A program made the translations under genes and the position numbers. The notes beneath the pieces were generated by a model that saw only the letters and a list, made by a program, of their open reading frames with translations, had not been told where the DNA came from and searched no databases. This document shows, in pieces, positions 1-20,430 of a stretch of DNA of 64,000 nt (the stretch's first letter is position 1; each line of letters opens with the position of its first letter). Source of the stretch: Cristatella mucedo (lineage: Eukaryota > Bryozoa > Phylactolaemata > Cristatellidae); assembly GCA_009760855.2 (NCBI GenBank), contig WPIO01000012.1:314001-378000 (forward strand). Direction: 5' to 3'.

Positions 1-10736
<10,736 letters not shown>

Positions 10737-10807
10737 CTAAAAAACATCCCGATCGAGACAAGTCACTTATCAACTCACAGCTGCACCAACATGGTCACAA
10801 TACAAGC

Positions 10808-10960
10808 GCGCACACACACACACACACACACAAACACACACGCGCACGCGCACACACACTAATGGATAGCACACACGCATGCACGCGCACTCACACACGT
10901 GTACAAGTGCACTTGCACACACAAACTCACTCTCTCCCTTGCTCACTCGAGTGCATACAC
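10808..10960. repeat. (AC)n-rich microsatellite
   Basis: Imperfect CA/CGCA repeats just upstream (minus sense) of the exon at 10736. Confidence 0.85.
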
Positions 10961-11186
10961 ACCCACTCATGTGACCTTAAATATCTGATCACGTAAACAC
11001 ATTCAGACCCACAGACTATCATTCACTGCCTCTAAGTCTGACTGTCTGGTGGTTAAATTTCTCCTGTCATTGCATCTACCCTCTCTTATGCTTGGTTGTG
11101 TGTCTCAGTCTATCCGACTTTCTTACTGTCTGTCTGCCTCAGTCAGGATATCTGTCTGGCTGTCTCACGCTAATAGCAAGCATATA

Positions 11187-11995
11187 AGCCCGATGGCGGT
11201 AACTCAAGTTACCGAATTTCTGCAAGTAGAATCACAATTAATTATTTATTTTGCGGATTGCTGCTGTAAAAGATATAGCGTTTTGAAAGTCGAAAATGCC
11301 GTTGACCTGATTCAGGAGCAGCACCGTCAGAATCATGTCGAAGCAATCTGAAGAAATATGTGCGCAAGAGCTCAATGAAAGGATGCAGGCTATGGTTGGC
11401 TATAATGACGATATAAAAGATGTTAGCAATGATGTTCTTAACAATGCAATGGAACTGATGTGCAAGTTCTTCGAAACTTTACCGGGAACTTCATTGCCAC
11501 CCGCTGGTCTGAAAAGATTATACAGGAGGTCCGGAATCGTGGCGCCAGTGCTCGCCTGGGTAGTATTGCTGTTAGTGAGGACAAAGATCCTGACAATATT
11601 GGCTTGCCATTGGCGGCGGCATGATGTGGCACAGACTCGTGGCAGAAAAAAAGATCATCAGTGCAGAAGGCTACTCTGGGCGAACGCTCTGTGGGGCGCA
11701 CGAAGAAGGCACCAGCGGTTGTCCCAAATCAGCCATCAATCTTGAGCTGTTTCTCGAAAAAAATAGGCTCAATTTTCGTGATCAACCCCTGGATCCTTGC
11801 CCTGGATCTGGTCAGCCGCTGCACACTTTTGCAATAAAAAACGTTTTCGAGATCAGTCTTTATGCTGACGAATAGAACTCGATGAGCCCAACATTTTTAG
11901 CCTATTTGCATATAATTTGGAAAAATATTCAGGTAGTTATCGCAGTCCGCGTGCACCCGGGTTACCATGGTAACCCGAGTTGCCGCCATCGGGCT
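11187..11995. mobile_element. TIR-bounded element with internal ORF (MITE or gene-capturing DNA transposon)
   Basis: The left end AGCCCGATGGCGGTAACTC is matched in reverse complement at the right end (24 of 27 bases; the three differences are all transitions). Flanks are CATATA (11181-11186) and CATATG (11996-12001), a candidate 6-bp target-site duplication with one mismatch. Both subterminal regions carry palindromes with a GGTTACC core. Inside lies an ORF starting at 11335 and an AATAAA at 11833. No transposase motif seen, so it is probably non-autonomous. I could not assign a superfamily. Confidence 0.6.
11335..11875 (+). pseudogene. Unrecognised coding-like segment inside TIR element
   Basis: Starts ATG with MSKQSEEICAQELNERMQAM then a helical stretch with NDVLNNAMELMCKFFE. 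After about position 11480 the coding-like character moves to another frame (ATRWSEKIIQEVRNRGAS, then SEDKDPDNIGLPLAAA and a stop), and later parts look plausible in other frames. This suggests a decayed or captured gene fragment. I do not recognise the protein. Confidence 0.3.
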
Positions 11996-12627
11996 CATAT
12001 GTCAGCACCCTAGCAATATAATGCCCATGATGGTACATGCATGCAAATCGCCATCTTAACAATTAAAGAATTCTTGCACGCTCACCATTCAATCTGTATA
12101 ATCCCTCATGCATGCTTAGGCATTACTTTTGATTGCTTGTACACTATTCAGCAAGTGGTAACAGTACATGCTCGCCAAAGCTACATGCGTGCAGGTCAGC
12201 TCCACATCACCCGCAATTTTTTTAGCAAAAGCCTGCTACACTGACTTCGGGCCTGTATTCTATTTGCCCAAACGCATTGACAAACTTTCAGAGTCAAGTG
12301 ACGGCAGGCAGGCTTGCAGCTGCCCGCCCGGCTCAAGCTTCGTGGACAGTGCAGAGGCAAGGCCTAGCCCTCGACCAACTCAAGGCTCGACTTGGTCTGA
12401 GCCACTGCAAGCTTTTTTTGCAGGCATTAGCATGCATGCACTACATCTAGAGAGCCCTGCATCCGCCCCGACTCTCTACTTGAATACTTGAAAACAATTG
12501 CCAGCTAAATAGAGCTCCTCATGCAGGCTGAATCCACGGCTTTGTCACGAAGAACAAGGGCGGCTACTGCAGTACAAGCAAGATAGCACCAGCCATGCAG
12601 GGCTCATCGGCAGAGCGAGAGAGAGGA

Positions 12628-12641
12628 GGCAGAGAGAGGGG

Positions 12642-12704
<63 letters not shown>

Positions 12705-12705
12705 G
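12628..12705. repeat. (GA)n microsatellite
   Basis: About 75 bp of GA repeats preceded by imperfect GAGAGGAGGCA units. Confidence 0.95.
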
Positions 12706-14148
12706 GAGAGACAGCGAGACCGAGAGACCTGGCAACGCAAGACGATGACACTGGCGATGGCCGGCTCACAAAACACCAATGGTGGATTGTGAGACGCAAC
12801 GATGGCATGCAGTCAGAGCCAGTGCCTGCTGCGCGGAAGAAGAGGTAAAATCTGAGCACAGAGTTTCGGCAAACAGCACCCAGCTTCGTCGGCTAGGCCT
12901 TGTCAGCAGGCTGAACCCGTTCCGCAAGATCCTCCGCGAAGTTTCGCAGAAACGGCAGACATTCAAGATTAGTAAACTAAATACGCAAAATATCGTTATT
13001 CAAAGTAAAATTCAACTAAGCAATGGCATGCGACTTAACCTTTAAGGCGCAGACTTGGCCCGTAGTATTCTGAAACCGAGAAAGGCATACAGCGCACCAG
13101 TGGCAGCAGTCCAAAGGAAGCACCAAGTATGACCGAAATGGACATACGCATCATTCACGAGCGCATCGTGATTTTTTTTATCGAATGCCGTGCAAAATGC
13201 ATAAGGAGAAGATGAGGTGACATCCTGGGCAACGAATTAAAGACATGGGATTGCCTGGCACTAACCTTCTATGAACTTGCTCACTAATGTGAATCGACCA
13301 TAGACACTTTTTTCTTCTTTTTGACATCTGACAGGATCTCTGAAGCACAAAGACACTCGCAAGGCGTCATAGTCACTTCAGCAATCGAAGCAATTATTTG
13401 ACGATTCTAGCTGCCAGCAAGAGCCGCGTCTGACTATAAGCGTAAAAAATTATACTACAATCATTTGTATCAATTCCAAGTTTTATGCGTCATGTATATA
13501 GGTGCTTTACTCACATCATGCGCAGAAGCTTAGCCAAGAAGTGACCATCCCTGAGATCTTTCAGAGATCCGATAGAGCTGCTGCAAATCTTCGCTGCGTT
13601 TACCTAGTACGAAGCGCGATGTACAGTTACCTAACATTCTCGTTATCTAAAGATTCATTATCAAATTCATATAAACTTTGATTTGAACTTACCCATTGCA
13701 CTAGTGCATTCATACATGCATTATCCATGTCCGGAGGGAGTCCCCTGTTTTCCCTAAGATTTAAAAACGGCGGCTGATTTGATCACGTGATACGCGCTTT
13801 TGCTTGCAATTAATTTCATTATACTATTCAAAAATCCGTTATTTTATGTCATACATATATAATACTATTTATTTAATTCGCATAAGCAGTCAAACATTTA
13901 TGCAACTCGAGTAGCTGGTTCTACGTACAATACCAAATCCAGCAGCTCCAGGAGTTATCTACTCTTGTCATCGTCTCCCCCCATTCCTCCGGTCTTCCCG
14001 TTGCGGCTTTCTGGCTTGAAGAAAACTTGCGCTTCTCAATCAAGTATTTTTTCTGATACAAATTATTTAACTTTGTGGTGCCTTCCCTAAAGATTTTCTC
14101 CCTCCTAATGTATATGGCGAAGCGGTTCACTGCGCGGGTACGGCCTAC
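12706..14148. other. Upstream region of the divergent gene pair, no gene recognised
   Basis: Between the purine tract and the X-box. First exons or untranslated exons of the NuMA-like gene may lie here, but I could not identify any. Confidence 0.4.
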
Positions 14149-14161
14149 GTTGTCTAGCAAC
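14149..14161. promoter_or_regulatory. RFX X-box, GTTGTC-T-AGCAAC
   Basis: Perfect fit to the X-box consensus RYYNYY-N(1-3)-RRNRAC, 157 bases before the LRRC51 start codon. RFX factors drive ciliary genes through such boxes, normally within a few hundred bases of the start codon. It could serve either divergent gene. No other recognisable core promoter element was found. Confidence 0.6.
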
Positions 14162-14317
14162 GAAGCAGAAATGGGAGCCCTCGGATGCTGAGGTAGAGGC
14201 GTTTCAGAGGGCTGTCGCTTCCACGCTACGAAAGCAGAACTTCAAAAGTTGCGACCAATCATATACTGTTAGACTTTGTAGGTCTGCATCCTATATCCAG
14301 TGGATAAGGCACATGCC

Positions 14318-14459
14318 ATGAATTCAGATAAGGGCCGCCGGTCGCCTAGCCCGGACGGCAAAACACCCAGAGAAGCCGACGGGAAAAAGGTGAGCTCAAG
14401 CCAGGCGAAGATCGAGCCACCGCTGGACTACTCATTCTATAACATTGTATCTCTACAAG
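14318..14459 (+). CDS. LRRC51: LRRC51 exon 1
   Basis: Begins ATG AAT TCA, runs through a polar Lys/Ser/Pro segment to the conserved PPLDYSF motif, and ends CAAG|gtaagc in phase 1. Confidence 0.9.
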
Positions 14460-17400
14460 GTAAGCTCTTTTTTTGTTTCGCGCTTTTGTGCGCTTACAGC
14501 TCTATGACATTCTTCCGAGTCGAAACCCATCGTTAGGTTTGCTACCTGAAAAGAAGCAAAAGAAGAAGGCGATTCGCTCCCTAATGACGTTTTAAGAATC
14601 TTGAATGAATGAAGTATTTAATTGCTATTATTTAACGCCTGATAATGCCTATCGTGAATCATTACCATTTCTGTGAATAGGCGCGCACATGGGAGGCTCG
14701 CAAGAGTTTGCAAAACTGCCCACTTTGCTTGACCGATTGATAATCGCTGTTGACTATCAGCAAACGGATTAAACGGAAATTGTGCAGCAAGTAGTGTATG
14801 TGACTTTACGTTCCTGAACGTTAGAGATACATCAATGGCCACCCAGAACAGGCTACTCGCCTGAAAGGACGTTAGCAACAGGTACAATATGTGTGCACCT
14901 TATGTTTTGTTTTTCAATCTTGCTCGCTTAAGACCAAGCTTCTTTTCACTGCTTTCATCGATTTTCTCTGTTTTTGGCGCGCTGTTTCCACTGTTTCTCA
15001 CTGCTGCTATCGCGACGTTTTGCCTGTTTCCCATTTCTGTACCATAAGGTACACAGCTTACTAATTTTCGATGACTTCAGAGAGCTCATGCGCATGTTAG
15101 CCTCTAGACGGTACGCCTTAAATCCTGAACGCGAACTTTTACCTTGGAAATATTGATAACGCATGTCTCACTGGTTTTTCACACTCCCGCTGCTTGAACA
15201 TAAAGCGAGAGCGTGCCACTTGCATTTCGCAACCTCGCGAATCTCGAGACTCTAATCCTAAGCAAGTGCAGTGAGGCAGCTAGGCACAAATAGGAGACGA
15301 TTTCTTGCGAACGCCCTGTCTGAGCTGCACTCCTAGTCATCGACGATGCAAGTGACTGTTGTTCTCCTACTTTTTCGCCTCTTTCGCGCGTGGAAGGCGA
15401 CTGGAGGTCGCTAGGATTTCGTGGCCAGCGCAACAGCTTGGCGACCAGACTATACGTACTTAAGACTGGATGCGTAGTTTCCAGCTTCCGGTGTCTCTAC
15501 TGTTAATGTAAGGAACGAAATGTACATCCAGCTTTACTCTGCAGCGTCTTCCTAGTAGGTGCACTGGAATAGCCTCTGACTGACAAGATCACTCCCGCAT
15601 TGGTACCAATAGTGCTTTAACCAGTCAACCAGAATACTATGCAGCACAGTGTCAAAGGCATCGATAACATATATAAGCGGTCCATTAGGATTGAGGCTTG
15701 TCGGAACGACGTGCAACAAACTCTGTCTGTGGCTGGAATAGCTCAAATATGCCCGATTGGCAGTTTGTCGCAATATACACCTTTTATTCGCACTTTATCA
15801 ATGAACAGGACAGGGTTTCGGAAATTCGGATAGCTAGCATGAGGTTAGTGTCGACGAGTTAGCCGGTTGGGCTCAGTGTATAAAATAAAAGTCCTTCACC
15901 CGTTAACAGTGAACCGCCACGACCACTGGAGAGCTGCAAGTGCATAAATACAAGATACTGGGCATGAGTTTCAAATGAGCATGAAAGGTTTACCAACTAA
16001 AATACTAAGTGTCATTAAAATCCCGGGTAGTTCAAGAATGCGGTTCATGCATTACTCGCACAAGTTTGTGCTGCTATTTGCCGTCATCTATTTTAGCGTC
16101 GTACTACTGCTTTCCTATCTTGCCTTGTACCAATTACCTCGATCCTGGTCTATTGATTCCGCTCTTTTAAAGCGTGGTCTGACCCAAGTCAAGGCGTGAA
16201 CAGTCCTGACGCCGGCGCGCTGGTTTCGAAAGCCGGAAGTGCGTAATCCATACGCCGCATGCAACTGGGCCAGCGGCTCGGCGACTGGGCAATGCTGCAT
16301 GGCCAAGCGCGCGTACCAGGCTATCTTTTTCGCTTGTTGTGCTGTTATTGGTTGTTTTGAGATGCAGAGCAAAAGAAAGACCGGGATCTCGGCTGCGGGA
16401 TAACGACGCGCCCGCGCGCACGAACGCCCGTAGGCGGCATTTAGTCCGATGCCGAGACGTTAGGGTACGCGCTAGAGTCCCGGTTCCGTGAGAGTGCTAC
16501 ACGCTCTGCATTTCGGTGCGCTGCAATTTCTCACCTCCTGAGGATTCTTATTTAGAGTGCTTGGACCTTGAACCCAGGGCGTCGCTCAGCCCGCAGGACA
16601 CGTACGCCAACCTGACGAGAGCGCCCGAGAGCTCGAAGTCTCGCGGCAAGAGCTTGAAGTTGAACAACAACAACTTGGCCGACATGAACGATTTCAAAAG
16701 CGTCGTGGACGGCTTGTTCGCGTGCCCCGAAGACCTGTCATGGCTAGACCTTTCTTTCAACGAGCTACCCAAAGTCGACGAGGTGAGCCGGGCATTTAAA
16801 AATAAACAAATGAAAAGAGTACATTTAATTTTTTATCGCGTACTGAGATAACTCAACCTCTCAATCCAGGCGCGCTTTACTTACGTCGCAGGGTTTGAGC
16901 CCACGACTGTGGGACCTGCTTCCTTCCCACGATGTAAAGTGCCTAGAAAGTGCCACTTCCCGTGGATGTAAAGTACTTAGAAAGAAATGTAGCTTTCTTA
17001 GGGCGATACACGAATGTCTTGCTGATAAAAAATATTAATAATAGTATTATTATTATTATTGTTACTATTATCACGACGCGCTAACCACTGTCGGCTGCGT
17101 CGCCTCTGATGTTGCGACATCAGAAGAAGTAGCTCGTCGACCGTTTTGATTCAGCTACGCGCGCCGGCGCTCGTAGCCCGCGGCCGCGCGGTGCTGCCTA
17201 GCTGGCGGTTCTGTGCAGCGTCTTTCAGTCGCCGCTCTGCCGCTTCTTGTTTAATTATTATTTAATATTATTAATTAATATTAATATATTAAGTAAATTA
17301 TTATATTAATATATTAATTAAATATTAATATTATTATTTAATATTACTATTATTATCAGCGGTATCTTTCAGTCGCCGCTCTGCGGCTTCTTGCAGGTTC

Positions 17401-19288
17401 TCGGAGATTTTCCAAACTTGCAAATACTCTATCTTCATGGCAATGCTATCACCGACTTGAACGAGGTCGACAAGCTGACTAGACTGAAGAGCTTAAAGAA
17501 GCTAACTTTGCACGGGAATCCAATAGAGTCCATCAAGGTTTGTAGGCGCGCTCGCTTCAGCTAGCCACCGCCGCCGCCGCCTCGGCTGGCACTCCTCCCT
17601 CTGGCCTAACCTCGCCTCGTTTTCGCTAAAGCGTGCTTTGGGTGCGGCTGCATTGCAGCGCGATAAAGCTATCGCTTCGCATACACATTGCTGGTTCGCG
17701 TTCTCCGCGAAGACGCTCGTCAAAGTCCGCACCCTTGTATTTTGCAACCGGCCTCGAGTTTGGTCTGCACAGCAATAGAAGATCACGTATTGCATCTTCG
17801 TTTTGTTTGTCTGCAAAGCCACAATGTAATGTTATACAATGCATTTCCTCTGTAACTCCACAAAGACTATGTGGGTGTTACGCAGGAGGATTTTGTTTAT
17901 CGCTCTCACAGCCTAAACGGCTTTTGGTACGCATAGGGCTAAATGGACGTTACGCTTGAGGATTTGTATAGCGAACTGAAAGCCTTGGCGGCTTTTGTTT
18001 TCACGCGGTAGCCAGAAGATTTAATATCGCGCCACAAAGAGAAAGTGAGAAGCGGGGCTGCCTCAGAAGGGCAGTCGAGAAAATGAGTAGCGTGAAAGTA
18101 ACATGCAGGCCTGCTGTGCAAAAGGTTCGCCGAAATCAGCAGTGGGACATTTGCTTGATTGTGTGATTGTCAGCCGATGCTTTTAGCTCGTTCGGTTACT
18201 GTTTTCAATGGACCTATTCTCGCGACCCGAACCCCTCCGGTCAAAGCCTCAACGGAGTAGTGGCTGAGGCATGCGGCCCCCACCTGCATCTATGAGGGGC
18301 TCGCCAAGGGCCAGGTCGCACCTCTCCGGTCGGCTGGCGCCATTCCTTCGAGGTCAAGCTTTAGCCGCCCCGAGGCAGAATCGTGGTCGTTGGGCTTCGC
18401 CTGCTGCATGCACAAACAGCTTTTGCTCCTCCATGCTTCCAGCGATGAGTAAAATTTCGAGGGCTGAAGTCCTCACTAAGCGCTCGACGCCGCTCTGCCA
18501 GCGTTGACAAACTCAGTCGCGAGCGTTGCAGTTGCCACATCGCACCTCTTCTCAACGACCTGCACTGACTCACAATTATGCAGCGAGCGCATCGACTTTA
18601 AAGGCTTTTAGGTCCGTTTATTTTTAGGCTCCAGCCGACCTATCAGATCTACTCCCCACCAGGCTAGGCATCGCACTACCCGCTTTTCAGAATCTAATCC
18701 TTTACCTACACCTCGTACAAAACTTAAATTCTTTTGAGACCGTGCATTTAATTCGTTTGCTCCCAAAACCTGGAGCTCACTCCCAACTTGCGTCAAGACA
18801 TAATCTGACTTGACGATAAAGAAGCTTAAAACGCATTTATTTATCGAAGCATTTAGTGGGTCCACGCGATGGGTCCTTTGTGTGCTTATGCGTGCTGACA
18901 CTGTGCATGCTGCCACTAACCATATTTGCATGCAGATCCTGTGCAGATCAGTCACCTCTAAACATATAATTCTTTTTGATATTGAGCATGCTACCACTAA
19001 CCATTCGATCACGAATCCTTTATAGCATATGTAAAGTGCCCAGAAAGAGATTAAGTTCTCTGAGGGTGCTATGGAAATTTATTATTATTATTCTTGTAAA
19101 CTAGCTGACTGGCTCGTTGTCGCCTGCAGGGCTACAGGATGCTGGTTCTCTCGAAGCTTCCGAAGCTGCAAGTTCTCGACTTCAGCCCCGTTACCAAGGC
19201 GGACAGGAAGACGGCCGAGACGCTCGGCAAGTTTTACAAAGCGGCCGCTGCCGGTAAAGCCAAGCGCAAGAAAGAAGAGGAGGAATGA
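14318..19288 (+). CDS. LRRC51: LRRC51, leucine-rich repeat protein 51 (4 exons, complete)
   Basis: Coding sequence join 14318-14459, 16556-16782, 17397-17537, 19130-19288: 669 bp, 222 aa. All introns are GT-AG and phases match (1, 0, 0). Residues ~38-48 hold EPPLDYSFYNIVSLQ, the family signature (human has EPPLDYSF). Leucine-rich repeats begin near residue 81 (LKLNNNNL, LSWLDLSFNELPKVDE, LQILYLHGNAITDLNEVDKL, LKKLTLHGNPIESIKGY), then LDFSPVTKADR and a Lys/Glu-rich tail ending KKEEEE. Human LRRC51 is about 190 aa; the extra length is a longer N-terminus and tail. No methyltransferase part (the LRTOMT fusion) is present. The ATG is preceded by an RFX X-box at -169, fitting a ciliary role; polyadenylation signal at 19394. 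Start chosen at 14318, the first ATG giving the conserved region. Confidence 0.93.
15540..15790 (-). mobile_element. LINE reverse transcriptase fragment
   Basis: Minus strand reads VIDAFDTVLHSILVDWLKHY, the L2/CR1-type RT palm motif (DLSAAFDTVDHSIL). Isolated fragment in LRRC51 intron 1 (14460-16555); the rest of that intron shows nothing recognisable. Confidence 0.65.
16556..16782 (+). CDS. LRRC51: LRRC51 exon 2
   Basis: Acceptor cttatttag, donor GACGAG|gtgagc, 227 bp. Carries the first leucine-rich repeats with the family motif LSWLDLSFNEL. Confidence 0.93.
16880..17065 (+). mobile_element. SINE remnant with LINE-type tail
   Basis: GGGTTTGAGCCCACGACTGT is B-box-like; followed by GTAAAGTGCCTAGAAAG twice and a (TATTAT)n end. 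Lies in LRRC51 intron 2. Confidence 0.55.
17221..17393 (+). repeat. 29-bp direct repeats flanking AT-rich insertion
   Basis: The segment tctttcagtcgccgctctgc plus 9 bases occurs at 17221-17249 and, with one mismatch, at 17365-17393, immediately before the LRRC51 exon 3 acceptor. Between them is a nearly pure AT stretch (about 17250-17360). Confidence 0.9.
17397..17537 (+). CDS. LRRC51: LRRC51 exon 3
   Basis: Acceptor cttcttgcag, donor ATCAAG|gtttgt, 141 bp, phase 0 on both sides. Encodes LQILYLHGNAITDLNEV and LTLHGNPIE, two leucine-rich repeats. A near-identical copy of its upstream acceptor region lies 144 bp upstream. Confidence 0.93.
17840..18090 (-). mobile_element. LINE family B, 3' end fragment
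   Basis: Contains CTGTAACTCCACAAAG, CTCACAGCCTAAACGGCTTT and GGTAGCCAGAAGATTT, the same block as at 48.99-49.2 kb and (plus strand) 26.8, 38.4 and 45.5 kb. Lies in LRRC51 intron 3. Confidence 0.65.
18510..19095 (+). mobile_element. LINE family A, 5'-truncated copy
   Basis: Matches the LINE at 61050-61830: TTGCCACATCGCACCTCTTC, the C-terminal RT region around ACCTACACCTCGTACAAA, the 3' untranslated block and a (TTA)n end. Inserted in sense in LRRC51 intron 3, ending about 35 bp before exon 4. Confidence 0.8.
19130..19288 (+). CDS. LRRC51: LRRC51 exon 4 with stop
   Basis: Acceptor cgcctgcag, begins GYRMLVLSKLPKLQVLDF, ends in a Lys/Glu-rich tail and TGA. A LINE 3' end stops about 35 bp before this acceptor. 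Confidence 0.93.
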   Translation, partial: GYRMLVLSKLPKLQVLDFSPVTKADRKTAETLGKFYKAAAAGKAKRKKEEEE

Positions 19289-19393
19289 GAGCCGTTCTTC
19301 GCGAAACGTAGAGAGCCGACGAGCCTACTGGACGGCCGCCGCCGCGAGATTGTTGTCGGGTAAATTTATGCCCGTGGCATACGACCCGAATGC

Positions 19394-19399
19394 AATAAA
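19394..19399 (+). terminator. LRRC51: Polyadenylation signal AATAAA of LRRC51
   Basis: First AATAAA on the coding strand, 106 bp after the stop codon. Confidence 0.65.
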
Positions 19400-19639
19400 T
19401 GAATGTCTAACACTATTAAATAGCCTGGCCTTCCGCATCGGTCGACCGGCGAAACCGACGCCTGCTGCGTACAATTACCTTTGTCATTAGCGACACCTAA
19501 ATACATGGTGGTGTCGCATGGTGCCGCGTGCATCTCGTGAGTTTCGAGCGCGGTTGTGGACGGCTGGGCAACTGCACAGCCGCCAGCAATGTCGGTGATG
19601 TCAGTGCGAGCCCTAGCACGGTTGGTTAAAAAAATATTC

Positions 19640-19775
19640 ATTTATATATCGCCTCAAGAGAACTTACTCTGTTCAGGCGCTTCAAATATGACTTGGGGCT
19701 CAAGCCAACGACCTCAGCCAGATCTTGGTTGGGGCAAGCACCTTAACTGCTGGGCCAGACATCTAGTTGATTTCT
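19640..19775 (-). mobile_element. tRNA-headed SINE, reverse orientation
   Basis: On the minus strand: CTGGCCCAGCAGTTAAGG, GGTCGTTGGCTTGAGCCC, then the AAGTTCTCTTGAGGCG tail. Confidence 0.75.
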
Positions 19776-20025
19776 GGAGACGTCCAGTTCTGGACGTGGT
19801 GCTAACAGGACGTCAATCTACGCTCCCCGGCTCACAGACTGGCTGTGTGCGACGCCACCAAGGACTTTCGTCGTCAGAAAACCGTCGTTTTGTGGTGTCA
19901 GAAAGAGGAGGCTTTCGAGATACAGCCTCTGCATAGGCACTCTACAGAGGGCAATCCTTGCTCACCAGCCGCGGTAAAATTCCCTGTATGTATGTATAGG
20001 GAAGCGCGGCTGCCCTCTGAGAATT

Positions 20026-20130
20026 CACCCCGACTCACTTTTGTTCCAAGCAGGGGCGTTCATCCCGACGCATTTTTGCCGAGCAGGGGTATATCCCGGC
20101 TTGCCTTTTTTCCATGCAGGGGCTGAACGT
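20026..20130 (+). repeat. Short minisatellite, about 3 units of 31-36 bp
   Basis: Units share cccgac(t/g)ca, a T-run and gcaggggc at their ends. Degenerate. Confidence 0.6.
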
Positions 20131-20344
20131 CCGACTTCAGTTGGAGAATCTACGATGAGCAAATCGCTATTATTACTTACCGGGGGTATTATCCGGTCAG
20201 TCGATTGCAAGCTTTTAATGAATGGAACGATTGCAGATTACGCCAAGCTTGTTGCAGCTTGCTGGAAAGATTGCGTCTTGGCTTGGGGATAAGATGTTTC
20301 TTCTACATTAGGTCGTCGGAATGAGTCATGCAGGAGGCAGCTCT

Positions 20345-20430
20345 TAATTGCCTGCTCCATGTAGTAGTGATATCCATAGACTCTCTACTGCCCTATTTAA
20401 ATGAGGCTGTTAGATCAGCCAACATTTACT
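20345..20430 (+). mobile_element. SINE family 2 tail fragment
   Basis: GTAGTGATATCCATAGACTC ... GAGGCTGTTAGATCAGCCA matches the 3' half of the SINE at 61108-61281. Confidence 0.5.
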
